A DNA stretch of 64,000 bases. It comes from Lewinellaceae bacterium (lineage in GTDB: Bacteria; Bacteroidota; Bacteroidia; Chitinophagales; Saprospiraceae). Within the stretch, counting starts at the first letter, position 1. Each line of letters starts with the position of its first letter. Below the pieces are notes generated by a model that saw only the letters and a program-made list of their open reading frames with translations, was not told where the DNA came from and ran no database searches. This document shows positions 8,581 to 16,897 of this stretch, piece after piece. The stretch is taken from assembly GCA_020636405.1 (NCBI GenBank), contig JACJXW010000004.1:248001-312000 (forward strand). The letters run 5' to 3'. Made by a program: the position numbers and the translations under genes.

Positions 8581-11559
8581 ATGAAAAAAAGACGACTGAT
8601 CCTGCCAATGTTTCTGGCTATCTGGGCTATGGTATCCGCCTTCTATGTTCCCCGGGAGCGGGAAACTGCTCCGGACGAGCAACGGTGGGTAGATTCTGTA
8701 TACAATGCCATGAGTGAAGAGGAACGCCTGGGACAGCTCTTCATGTTGCGCGCTCATTCCAACCTGGGGCAAGACCACGTCGATAAGATAAAACGCCTGA
8801 TCAGCGAATACCAGGTAGGAGGCCTGTGCTTTTTTCAGGGAACCCCCGAAAAGCAGATCGCCCTGATCAACGAATACCAGCAACTGTCGAGACGGGTGCC
8901 GCTGCTGATCGGGATCGATGCCGAATGGGGCCTGGGTATGCGCATGAAGGAGAGCACCATCAGCTTTCCACAACAATTGATGCTGGGGGCCATTCAGGAC
9001 AACCATCTCATCTACGATATGGGCAAGGAGATTGCCCGCCAGCTCAAGGCCGTTGGTGTACAGGTCAATTTTGCTCCTGTTGCAGACGTGAACAACAATC
9101 CCGCCAATCCGGTCATCAATACGCGTTCCTTCGGGGAAGACCCGATGAATGTGGCGGTCAAAAGTTACATGTATTCCGAAGGCTTACAAGATCATGGTGT
9201 GCTGGCCTGTGCCAAGCACTTTCCCGGCCATGGGGATACTGGTGTCGATTCCCATTACGACCTGCCGGTGATCCGCCACGATCTCAACCGCCTGGACAGC
9301 ATCGAACTCTACCCTTTCCGGGTGCTGGCACAGTACGGGGTGGGTAGTATAATGGTAGCCCACCTCCATGTTCCGGAACTGGATGCCCGAGACAACCGCC
9401 CCACCACGCTTTCCTATAACACCGTCACCAAATTGCTCCGGGAGGGCCTTGCTTTCCGAGGGCTTATTTTCACCGATGCGCTGGATATGAAGGGGGTAAC
9501 TAAATATTTCGACAGCGGGCAGGTGGAAGCGGAGGCCCTGTTGGCGGGAAATGACATGTTGCTGTTGCCCGAAGACCTGGGCGCGGCATTCGCCGAGATC
9601 AAAAAGTACATTCGCGAAGGCAAAATCACCTGGGAACGCGTGGAGCGAAGCGTAAAGAAAATACTGGCGAATAAATACCGGCTGGGCGTCACCCGGTTCG
9701 AACCGCTCCGGGCGGATAACATCCGGCAGGTACTCAATTCAGGCCAGGCCTTGCAGCTGAAGCGAGAACTTATAACCAATGCACTCACTCTGGTGCGCAA
9801 CCCGGAAGGGCTGATCCCCTTTCAGCAACTCGATACCCTGAGGCTGGCCAGCCTGAGTATTGGCGCCGGCGCTTCCAATTCTTTTCAGGAACGCCTGTTG
9901 TCTTATGTGAACATGCCTGCACTGCAGGTGGGTAAAGAGATCTCTACGGCTAAAAGCCAGGAACTGGTGCAGCAACTGGCGAAATACGATGTTGTGATCG
10001 TAGGCCTGCACAGCATGAACAACAGTGCCGGCAGCAGCTTTGGCGTGACGCAGAGTACCCGCGCTTTTCTGCATGCCCTTAGCCGGAAAACCCGCGTGGC
10101 CCTCACCGTTTTCGGCAACCCCTACAGCCTCCGTTATTTCGACGATATCGACTGGGTGTTGGAAGCCTATGATGAAGATCCAACTACGCAGGACCTGGCG
10201 GCGCAAGCCCTTTTCGGTGCGGTTGCGCTGAGGGGGCGGATGCCTGTGACGGCTTCTCCGCGCAGCGCTTATGGCGTTGGAACACTAACCCGCAAGCTGG
10301 AGCGTTTCGGCTATGCGCCTCCGGAAAGTATGGGGCTGGACAGCAGTACCCTTGCCCAGATCGATGCCATTGCCGGCAATGCGATTGAAGCCCGGGCTAC
10401 GCCGGGCTGTGCCGTGTTGGTGGCCAAAAACGGTAAGATCGTCTTCGAGAAGGCATTCGGCCACCATACCTATCAGGAACAGAAAGCTGTGGAGCTTGAC
10501 GATCTCTATGACCTGGCCTCTTTGACGAAGGTCGCTTCTGCCACCCTGGCGGTAATGAAGCTTTATGAAGAAGGCCGCCTCAGCCTGGATACCCCCATCG
10601 CACGTTATCTGCCCGAGCTGGAAGGTACCAACAAGGCGGACATGGTGCTGCGCGACATCATGGCCCACCGCGCCGGACTCACCGGCTGGATACCATTTTA
10701 CAAACAGACGATGACCACCCGTCGCCGTCGTACCCGCCAGCGCCCGGAATATTATCGCCGTACTCCCGATGCGGCATTCTCCACCACTGTAGCCAGCAAC
10801 CTCTATCTGCGCAATGATTTCGTGGACAGCATCTGGGAGCAGATCTACTCTTCCGAATTGCGGCCCGACCGCAACTATGAATACAGCGACCTGGGCTTTT
10901 ATATGATCGCCCGCATCGTGGAACGCCTCAGCGGGCAGCCTCTGGATGAGTATGTGGATCAGCATTTCTACCGGCCGATGGGCCTGAGCCGGATCGGCTA
11001 TAACCCCTGGAAGCACTTCCCCAAAGAAAAGGTAGTGCCCACTGAGAGAGACAACTATTTCCGTTTGCAAACGGTACACGGCTACGTTCACGATATGGGC
11101 GCGGCCATGCTGGGCGGCGTTAGCGGCCATGCGGGCCTGTTCAGCAACGTTCATGATGTAGCGGTGATCATGCAGATGCTCATCAATAAAGGAACATACG
11201 GCGGCCAGCAGTTTCTGCAGCCGGAGACGATCGCTGTTTTCACGACCCGCCACCCGGAAGATACCCGGCGCGGCATCGGTTTCGATATGCGACAACTGGA
11301 CCCCAGCCGCTGGATCAACCTTCCGGCGCAGTCGTCCGACGGTACTTTCGGCCATACCGGCTTCACCGGCACCTGTGCCTGGGCCGACCCGGAAGCGCAA
11401 TTGGTCTACGTCTTCCTCTCCAACCGTACTTATCCCTCGATGAACAACTATAAACTGAACAAGATGAAAACGCGCCGCCGCATCCTGGCTACCGTATACG
11501 AAGCGATGGAGAATTTTCCGGTGTATGAGGCGAGCCTGGATGGGGCGCGACACTGGTAA
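8581..11559 (+). CDS. Glycoside hydrolase family 3 (NagZ-like) fused to a serine beta-lactamase-like domain
   Basis: A 992-residue exported fusion protein with a hydrophobic N-terminal segment (residues 5-22). The first half is a GH3 beta-N-acetylhexosaminidase of NagZ type: GIDAEWGLGMRM, the KHFPGHGDTGVDSH His motif (about residues 215-228) and TDALDMKGV with the candidate Asp nucleophile (about 299). A GH3 C-terminal-like linker domain follows (about 400-590). The second half is a class C beta-lactamase/transpeptidase fold with SxxK at Ser647-Lys650, Tyr768-Ser769-Asp770 as the YxN-like motif and His925-Thr926-Gly927 as the KTG-like motif. Such fusions are known in Bacteroidota and probably act on muropeptides, either the cell's own or those of prey. 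Activity of the second domain on peptide cross-links is inferred. Confidence 0.9.
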   Translation: MKKRRLILPMFLAIWAMVSAFYVPRERETAPDEQRWVDSVYNAMSEEERLGQLFMLRAHSNLGQDHVDKIKRLISEYQVGGLCFFQGTPEKQIALINEYQQLSRRVPLLIGIDAEWGLGMRMKESTISFPQQLMLGAIQDNHLIYDMGKEIARQLKAVGVQVNFAPVADVNNNPANPVINTRSFGEDPMNVAVKSYMYSEGLQDHGVLACAKHFPGHGDTGVDSHYDLPVIRHDLNRLDSIELYPFRVLAQYGVGSIMVAHLHVPELDARDNRPTTLSYNTVTKLLREGLAFRGLIFTDALDMKGVTKYFDSGQVEAEALLAGNDMLLLPEDLGAAFAEIKKYIREGKITWERVERSVKKILANKYRLGVTRFEPLRADNIRQVLNSGQALQLKRELITNALTLVRNPEGLIPFQQLDTLRLASLSIGAGASNSFQERLLSYVNMPALQVGKEISTAKSQELVQQLAKYDVVIVGLHSMNNSAGSSFGVTQSTRAFLHALSRKTRVALTVFGNPYSLRYFDDIDWVLEAYDEDPTTQDLAAQALFGAVALRGRMPVTASPRSAYGVGTLTRKLERFGYAPPESMGLDSSTLAQIDAIAGNAIEARATPGCAVLVAKNGKIVFEKAFGHHTYQEQKAVELDDLYDLASLTKVASATLAVMKLYEEGRLSLDTPIARYLPELEGTNKADMVLRDIMAHRAGLTGWIPFYKQTMTTRRRRTRQRPEYYRRTPDAAFSTTVASNLYLRNDFVDSIWEQIYSSELRPDRNYEYSDLGFYMIARIVERLSGQPLDEYVDQHFYRPMGLSRIGYNPWKHFPKEKVVPTERDNYFRLQTVHGYVHDMGAAMLGGVSGHAGLFSNVHDVAVIMQMLINKGTYGGQQFLQPETIAVFTTRHPEDTRRGIGFDMRQLDPSRWINLPAQSSDGTFGHTGFTGTCAWADPEAQLVYVFLSNRTYPSMNNYKLNKMKTRRRILATVYEAMENFPVYEASLDGARHW

Positions 11560-11641
11560 ATGGTTGGACAAATAACGCCCTGTCTTCGTCATAATCTACT
11601 TCAAGGTTACGGTGCTCAGAGAAAGCTATGGCGGGCGAAGC

Positions 11642-11737
11642 CGAATCCACGAATAACGAATAACGAATAACGAATAACGAATCCACGAATAACGAATAAC
11701 GAATCCACGAATAACGAATCCACGAATCCACGAATAA
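11642..11737 (+). repeat. Heptad microsatellite (CGAATAA/CGAATCCA)
   Basis: About 12 tandem units alternating between CGAATAA (7 nt) and CGAATCCA (8 nt) fill the gap between the GH3 fusion gene and the methyltransferase gene and end 11 bp before its ATG. The same CGAAT-core family recurs at 27.7 kb and, inverted, at 63.8 kb. Confidence 0.9.
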
Positions 11738-11748
11738 CCACTTACCCC

Positions 11749-12606
11749 ATGCCCACTCTCCGGAAACTTTTCTACACCTTACCCCCCGCCTGGCGCTTTC
11801 TGGCGCGGCGCCTCTACTATTTGCCGGCCGACCTGTACGAAGGCCTCAGCGGCAAGCGCGACGCTATGACGCCCCCCCGGGGCCTGATCTATACCGGTTC
11901 CGGCGATTTTCGGGCGCAGGGGGAGAAGATGCGGCAATACCTGATTGAACTGGCGGGCCTTCAGCCTGGCCACCGGGTGCTCGACGTGGGCAGCGGCATC
12001 GGCCGTATCGCCGTACCCCTCACCGAATACCTGAACGAAAAGGGCAGTTACGAAGGCTTCGACGTAGTGGAGGTGGGCGTACGCTGGTGTGAAAAAACGA
12101 TCACGCACCGCTATCCGAATTTTCACTTTACCTATGTAGATCTGGATAATGACCTCTACCGTTCCGGCGGGGGGAGTGCGGCGGACTTCCGGTTTCCCTA
12201 TGCAGACGAAGATTTCGACCTGGTGGTGCTCACCTCCGTCTTCACCCATATGCTGCCGGATGAGGTGGCCAACTACCTGCGGGAGATCCGGCGGGTGCTG
12301 CGGCCGGGCGGGCGCTGCTTTGCTACCTTCTTTCTTTGGAACGAAGAGGCGGCCCGGCTCTCCCGGAGCAACCCCCACTTTACCTTTCCCCACGATCGCG
12401 GCCACTACCGGCTGATGGACGAGCAGGTGCAGTCGGCCAATGTGGCCTTCGGGGAGGAGTACCTGCGGCGGGAAATGATCGCAGGGGCGGGCCTGGAAGT
12501 GGAGCAGGCGCACTATGGGTACTGGGCGGGGCGGGAGAAGGCGGGGTGTAAGGATTTTCAGGATGTGCTGGTGTTGAAAAGAGGGAGGGGAGCGAATAGG
12601 GCTTAG
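11749..12606 (+). CDS. Class I SAM-dependent methyltransferase
   Basis: A 285-residue soluble protein with the Rossmann methyltransferase signature: motif I HRVLDVGSGIGRIAVPL (about residues 75-91) for S-adenosylmethionine binding, acidic motif II near GFDVVEVG (about 103-110), and FDLVVLTSVFTHMLPDEV (about 157-174) followed by LREIRRVLRPGGRCFATFF (motif VI region). It is closest to the methyltransferase type 11/12 groups, and the substrate cannot be told from sequence. The N-terminal 60 residues are basic and aromatic with no clear membrane helix. The start codon lies just after the heptad microsatellite. The gene is convergent with a minus-strand gene across a hairpin at 12605-12653. Confidence 0.85.
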   Translation: MPTLRKLFYTLPPAWRFLARRLYYLPADLYEGLSGKRDAMTPPRGLIYTGSGDFRAQGEKMRQYLIELAGLQPGHRVLDVGSGIGRIAVPLTEYLNEKGSYEGFDVVEVGVRWCEKTITHRYPNFHFTYVDLDNDLYRSGGGSAADFRFPYADEDFDLVVLTSVFTHMLPDEVANYLREIRRVLRPGGRCFATFFLWNEEAARLSRSNPHFTFPHDRGHYRLMDEQVQSANVAFGEEYLRREMIAGAGLEVEQAHYGYWAGREKAGCKDFQDVLVLKRGRGANRA

Positions 12607-12653
12607 GTTTAAGAACCTCTTCCTCTGTGGGCGGCGTGAAGGTTCTTAAACCT
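12605..12653. terminator. Bidirectional hairpin between convergent genes
   Basis: A perfect 14-bp inverted repeat (AGGTTTAAGAACCT at 12605 and its complement ending at 12653) surrounds a 21-nt loop. It begins at the stop of the methyltransferase gene and faces the end of the minus-strand gene at 12759. No strong T run follows. Confidence 0.55.
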
Positions 12654-12758
12654 GGCTAAAAATGTCAGGCGCTGAGGCAGGGTAAAAAAACCATGCCCCC
12701 CTGCAAAGCCCTTGTACGGTGCTTTTACTCTGGCGAGAGGTATGTTTTTTGGCCTCCT

Positions 12759-13805
12759 TTAATTCAACATCAGCATCCGACTGCCATGGTAATCGTGCTC
12801 CTCCTGGCCTTTTTCGCCCTGGTGGATGGTTACCAAGAACCGGTACATGCCGGGGTGGAGCCTGTTGGCTTCGAAAATGGGGATCACAAAGCGGCCGTAG
12901 GCTGGCTTTCGAGCCTTGATCTCGCTTACAACTACCGTTTCATTATCTTCCAAGGATTTGGCAATCACTCTGGCCTCGTAAGATTTGTTAGAGATCATTG
13001 ACCCCTGTTTAGGGGAGATCTCGATTTGCCCCAAATCGCCTGCTTTTGCAAAATACCGGACTTCTTTTCCCTGGAAACTCCTGATCTTCATTTCAATCTT
13101 CTCTTCGGTCAATTTGTCCGTCTTTTGGGGCGTTACTTCCTGAGCTGGAGCTTTAGGTTGTGCAGGGGAGGATTCTCTAGCCGGTAAAACCCTCGCTTTT
13201 TCCGCTGGTAAATGAGCTTTCATAAATGCTTCGATCAACGCTCCATCGCAGGTTTTGAATTGTTTGGTATTGCCGGATGGGTCGTGTTTAATGATCCACA
13301 CATCGGAATCCGGGTAGTAGATGATGGAAAATTTGTATCGGGGTAGGGTTTCAATAGACAGTTCTTTGTTTGAAGCATCCAAAGCTGTATTCTCAACGGA
13401 TTGGAGTTCCGCCGCCGCTTTCCCCTCGGGTTGCCCGGCAGCATCGAAAATAGGAACGTCGCCAGTTATGCTTTTCAACAGCTTCAGTTTTTCTTCCATT
13501 TCCGGTTCGGTATCAAAAGTGGCGCTGCGGCCGACCTCCTGGTTGTTACCAGATTTCAGCGTGAAAAAGTGCTGTCCTTTTTGGGTTTGCTGTCGTTCAT
13601 AATGGGCATCGTCCGCTGCATTGCGGATGACCACTTGTATACCGTTGTCGCGGCTTTTCTCCGATTGGTAGCCGTGCCCGAACATAATGGGTGCTCCATC
13701 GTGGCCATTGAACTGGAAATAGTACATCCCATCATCCTTGAAAAACGTAGCAAAACCATAGCGGGCAGGACTGCGTGCACCGCCTGGATTATTTGTCGCT
13801 TTCAT
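12759..13805 (-). CDS. DUF1508 (YegP-like) repeat protein with an extra C-terminal domain
   Basis: A 348-residue soluble protein. The first 110 residues hold two tandem DUF1508/YegP-type beta-alpha units: YGFATFFKDDGMYYFQF with a partner strand around HYERQQTQKGQHFFTLKSGN. The SEKSRDNGIQVVIRNA-type segment is the family's usual NG-hallmark region. The middle (about residues 145-205) resembles another such unit (SIIYYPDSDVWIIKHD). A charged Pro/Ala/Glu linker follows, then a C-terminal domain of about 115 residues that I do not recognise (KIEMKIRSFQGKEVRYF onward). Plain YegP proteins are about 110 residues, so this is an expanded form. The function is unknown. A 10-bp-stem hairpin (13828-13862) lies just before the start codon. 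Confidence 0.65.
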   Translation of the reverse strand: MKATNNPGGARSPARYGFATFFKDDGMYYFQFNGHDGAPIMFGHGYQSEKSRDNGIQVVIRNAADDAHYERQQTQKGQHFFTLKSGNNQEVGRSATFDTEPEMEEKLKLLKSITGDVPIFDAAGQPEGKAAAELQSVENTALDASNKELSIETLPRYKFSIIYYPDSDVWIIKHDPSGNTKQFKTCDGALIEAFMKAHLPAEKARVLPARESSPAQPKAPAQEVTPQKTDKLTEEKIEMKIRSFQGKEVRYFAKAGDLGQIEISPKQGSMISNKSYEARVIAKSLEDNETVVVSEIKARKPAYGRFVIPIFEANRLHPGMYRFLVTIHQGEKGQEEHDYHGSRMLMLN

Positions 13806-13827
13806 GGTTGTATTTTTTGAAAGTTGG

Positions 13828-13862
13828 GACGGCGGCGCCCGCCAGTGGCCGTCGCCGCCGTC
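13828..13862. promoter_or_regulatory. GC-rich hairpin between two minus-strand genes
   Basis: GACGGCGGCG at 13828 pairs perfectly with CGCCGCCGTC ending at 13862. On the minus strand it sits about 80 nt after the 187-residue gene and 22 nt before the next ATG. It could end the first transcript or structure the second leader. No T run is present. Confidence 0.5.
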
Positions 13863-13942
13863 TTAAAGGGTACAGATCTTTTCCTGAGCCTTCTTCGGGA
13901 TATTTCTACCTCCCGATGGATAACTCAGGTTACTCAGGCCTA

Positions 13943-14506
13943 TCAGGCGTGGTAGATCTGTACTTTACCCATTTCGGCAAAGCCGGCAACCGGGAGCCGC
14001 TGGGTCACGTTGGTTCCGTCATAACCGACGAGTTGAACCGTGGTGACAATGTCGTAAACACCAGCTGGCCATGTGCCTCCGGGAGGTGCGAAGTTAAGGG
14101 TTTTGACATACCAGTGGGGGAACTTCGGGGCAAGAGTGCCCTTGACGAAGGGCTCGTAAATCGTATTCACTACGGCTTCGATGCCAGTGCCCATTCCCTC
14201 TACCATCGTCCTTATTTCCCAGCATGCAGGATCGACCAGGCCGGGGAAAGTGCCGCCGATGCTCAGGTCTAATCCATTCAGCAGGCCTTCGACCCGCCAG
14301 TTGTAGTGGAAGTCGAAAGACTGGTCAGAGTGAATTACCCGTTCTTGGGCAGTTTCTCCTACCGGAAACATCTCTAGCCAGGTATCTGGCAATGCATGGC
14401 CCTTTCCAGGAGGTGAGAACGGTACTTCGCCGATCATGACGTGCCCGTCATATACCTTGAAGAATTCACCGAACCACGGGCTCTCAAATCTGATTTCGCT
14501 TGTCAT
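13943..14506 (-). CDS. Hypothetical protein, unknown beta-rich family
   Basis: A 187-residue protein I do not recognise. It has no signal peptide or membrane segment. It is rich in Trp, Phe, Tyr and Gly, with alternating hydrophobic stretches (FEFKVYDGHVMIGEV-like, FDFHYNWRVEGLLNGLDL, GVYDIVTTVQLVGYDG) that suggest a beta sandwich. The start MTSEIRFESPWF is supported by being the first ATG after a stop-rich AT region. It sits with a DUF1508 gene downstream and a zinc-ribbon-like gene upstream, all on the minus strand, next to an oppositely oriented BTAD-type regulator. A shared role is possible but not shown. Confidence 0.55.
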   Translation of the reverse strand: MTSEIRFESPWFGEFFKVYDGHVMIGEVPFSPPGKGHALPDTWLEMFPVGETAQERVIHSDQSFDFHYNWRVEGLLNGLDLSIGGTFPGLVDPACWEIRTMVEGMGTGIEAVVNTIYEPFVKGTLAPKFPHWYVKTLNFAPPGGTWPAGVYDIVTTVQLVGYDGTNVTQRLPVAGFAEMGKVQIYHA

Positions 14507-14900
14507 GGCTATTATTATTTTGTAGTTACCCTTCTTCAGTGGACTGGAGAAGAGTAGGCTTGATTAGGAAATCTTTTTTTGAATTTTTGGTGCTAACGAT
14601 CCAATTATCTACTAGTTAAACCTGAAGAATTAATCCAGACTAAACTACCGGCCAGCCGGTGGTGAAAAAGCGGTAAAGTAGCGGTAAAGTGAATGCTTTG
14701 GTAAGAATAGGAAAGAGGGGGCCAAATTCGGGTATCCCGAAATTTCGGGATGACTCCTGTTTAGCAGGCCGGGGCAGTCTCGCGCCGGCGATTGTATCTC
14801 TGTCGGGTAAGCCGGCAGATTGCTATTTGTATGCGAGGCGACGCCTTTTGTGGAGTGGCTCTATGAGGAAGGCGTCGCCTCACCTGATGTTCGAATATTT
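14507..14900. other. Intergenic region with two palindromes
   Basis: No gene is seen. The region holds a perfect 18-bp palindrome ATCCCGAAATTTCGGGAT (about 14734-14751) and a 13-bp-stem hairpin GAGGCGACGCCTT/AAGGCGTCGCCTC (about 14835-14881). The second lies just past the 3' end of the minus-strand gene that stops at 14901 and may be its terminator. Confidence 0.6.
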
Positions 14901-15122
14901 CTAATTCGGATTCATTTTACTCATCTGAAGCCCCACGGGCTCGAAGAAACCACTGTGCAGGGCATTCTCATCGCCACGGTTCACCACGTTCATCTCGTTG
15001 GTCTCCTGGTTCCACTTCCGGACGTAGCCGCATTCGGGGCACTCGAAGATGAGCCATTTACCTTCGCGGCGGCCCTGGCAGGAGTGCTTTTCTAATCCTT
15101 CTGAATGAAATTCAAAATGCAT
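14901..15122 (-). CDS. Small zinc-ribbon-like hypothetical protein
   Basis: A 73-residue soluble protein with a central CPEC knuckle inside a WLIFECPECGYVRKW segment (about residues 23-37) and an additional Cys and several His residues near the N terminus. This suggests a half or atypical zinc ribbon. I do not recognise the family. Codon use looks like the neighbours and the ORF ends cleanly. The upstream region holds a minus-strand TATATTTG (complement of 15325-15332) that could be a -7 element, although it lies 200 nt away. It may belong with the two unknown genes downstream on the same strand. Confidence 0.5.
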   Translation of the reverse strand: MHFEFHSEGLEKHSCQGRREGKWLIFECPECGYVRKWNQETNEMNVVNRGDENALHSGFFEPVGLQMSKMNPN

Positions 15123-15523
15123 CGGTCGATCAATTTTATCAGTAAAACAAATAATGGAATACTAAAGCAATCTGCTTTCGGTATTCATTAAAATCCTTTG
15201 ATCGGGGTTTAGGAAGCTTTTGGGGACGGTGTGTGAAATATGGGGTAAAAAAATTATACTTTTTTTTTACGCAGTTGGCGAAACAAGTGAAGGGAAGAAG
15301 CATGTTTTATTTCTGACTCAACTCCAAATATAGAATTTTTTAACGGAAAAAGCCGGCAATTGTTTTGAAAACCACGAGCAATTTTGCCCCTAAGAAACTA
15401 AATAGTAGGTTGGCATCGCCGCCTTCGTAGTTGAACATTTTTGCCCTATTCCTTCTTGCCAACCTTACTGAACGGATAGAACTTACAATCCTGGCCGCAG
15501 CCAAGCCCCCAAAAGAATCAATA
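15123..15523. other. AT-rich intergenic region between divergent genes
   Basis: About 400 bp without a convincing gene, separating the small zinc-ribbon gene (minus) from the BTAD regulator (plus). It has a run of T (15261-15270) and a minus-strand TAnnTTTG match at 15325-15332. No clear plus-strand -7/-33 pair is visible. Confidence 0.5.
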
Positions 15524-16834
15524 ATGTCTGACCCCCGAGTTATCGTTTTTGGAGGAAGCCCTGACCAGTTGCATCAGATAACCAGGGCCATCGTCGGCGC
15601 ATGGGCGCTGAGCATCCTGCCGCCCGCACATATTCTGGAGAAGGGTAATGCTTTTCCCCCACAGGAAGTGGTCATTTTCATCCTGGACGGCCCGCTCGCG
15701 GAGGCGCTGCCCTATCTGGAGGCGATACCCCAAAAGCTACCGGGCGCCCCCGTGATCCTGATTGCCGAAAAGCCCGATAGAGAAGACATCATCCAGGCTT
15801 TTCGTTTGGGCGTGAAAGACTGCCTGCTGTTCCCCCTGGAGCCGGACGAATTTCGGAAAACCCTGGAAGGGCACTGGAAAAGCAACAACTTCCAGGCAGG
15901 CAAGCCACAATGCCGGCGATGGAAAGAACGGTTGCTCAACTGGCTCGGCATCGTGCCGGCACAGCGGATCCCTTCGCCGGCCTCCGTAAAATTGGGAATA
16001 AGGCCAGACGGGCTGCCGGAAAGCTTTTTCTTGCCAAAGGGCCGCCAGGAACTGGCCGGGCATGAGGTGGAAGCTCAGTTTTTCGGAAGCTTCCGGCTCC
16101 GGGTAAGGGGCCAGGACTTACCCCTCCTTCCGGGAGAAAAGGTCAATGCACTCTTTGCCTACCTGCTGTATAACCACCAGAAACCCGTCCACCGCGAGAT
16201 CCTCTTGTCCAGGTTCTGGGAATATACCTCTCCTTCTTCCGCCCGAAAGTCGCTCAATGTAGCCATTCACACTCTCCGCCAGCATCTCCAGGAGTGCCTT
16301 CCCGATATGGAATTCATTCAATACTACAACGACAATTATCTGGCTAACCCCGAACTGGACATCATTACCGATGTGGACCAATTCCTCAGTTACTGGCACA
16401 AGGGGCGGGCCATTGAGGCCAGCCACGGCCCGAAGGAAGCGCTGGAATACTATACCGCAGCCACCACCCTTTACCGGGGGGACTTTCTGGAGGATATGCA
16501 CTACGAGGAATGGTGTGAGCAGGAGAGAGACAACCTCAAAGAGACCTACCTCATTTTACTGGACCGCCTGGGTACTTTTTTTCTACAGGAGGAGGCTTGC
16601 GAGATGGCAGGGAAGATCTTTCGGATGATGTTGGAAAAGGACGACTGCCTGGAGAACGTGCACCGCAAGCTAATCCTTTGTTATTACCGGCTGGGCCGTC
16701 GGGACAAGGCCATCCGGCAGTACTACAAGTGCTCGGAGGCCTTGCGCAAGGAACTGAATATCGAACCTTCTCAATCTACCAAGGAACTGTTTCTGTTGAT
16801 CAATGAGGAGAAGCCCATTCCCTGGCTGATATGA
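15524..16834 (+). CDS. BTAD/SARP-like transcriptional regulator with a degenerate receiver domain
   Basis: A 436-residue regulator from the ATG at 15524. A TTG 93 bases earlier would add an unlikely N terminus. Residues 1-115 look like a response-regulator receiver (VVIFILDGPL in the phosphorylation-site position), but the usual N-terminal acidic pair is replaced by GGS and the switch Lys-Pro by FP, so it is probably not phosphorylated in the usual way. A winged-helix DNA-binding domain follows (FGSFRLRVRGQDLPLLPGEK through HTLRQHL, about 185-260). A bacterial transcriptional activation domain made of TPR-like helices completes it (about 290-430). This order resembles AfsR/SARP-type activators. 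Targets are not known; the unknown minus-strand genes next door are candidates. Confidence 0.8.
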   Translation: MSDPRVIVFGGSPDQLHQITRAIVGAWALSILPPAHILEKGNAFPPQEVVIFILDGPLAEALPYLEAIPQKLPGAPVILIAEKPDREDIIQAFRLGVKDCLLFPLEPDEFRKTLEGHWKSNNFQAGKPQCRRWKERLLNWLGIVPAQRIPSPASVKLGIRPDGLPESFFLPKGRQELAGHEVEAQFFGSFRLRVRGQDLPLLPGEKVNALFAYLLYNHQKPVHREILLSRFWEYTSPSSARKSLNVAIHTLRQHLQECLPDMEFIQYYNDNYLANPELDIITDVDQFLSYWHKGRAIEASHGPKEALEYYTAATTLYRGDFLEDMHYEEWCEQERDNLKETYLILLDRLGTFFLQEEACEMAGKIFRMMLEKDDCLENVHRKLILCYYRLGRRDKAIRQYYKCSEALRKELNIEPSQSTKELFLLINEEKPIPWLI

Positions 16835-16890
16835 CCTGAAAAGTTGAGTTCCTCAACGGGCAGGCCCGCCGGGGAAATCAACTTTTCAGG
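16835..16890. terminator. Hairpin between convergent genes
   Basis: A 13-bp inverted repeat (CCTGAAAAGTTGA at 16835 and TCAACTTTTCAGG ending at 16890) separates the regulator from the convergent choice-of-anchor V gene. It probably serves as a bidirectional terminator. Confidence 0.6.
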
Positions 16891-16897
16891 CAGCGTA

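Noticed and set aside
9695..9725. GGTTCGAA-like tRNA T-arm word
   Set aside because: It lies inside the GH3 fusion gene with no cloverleaf around it. No tRNA was found in the window.
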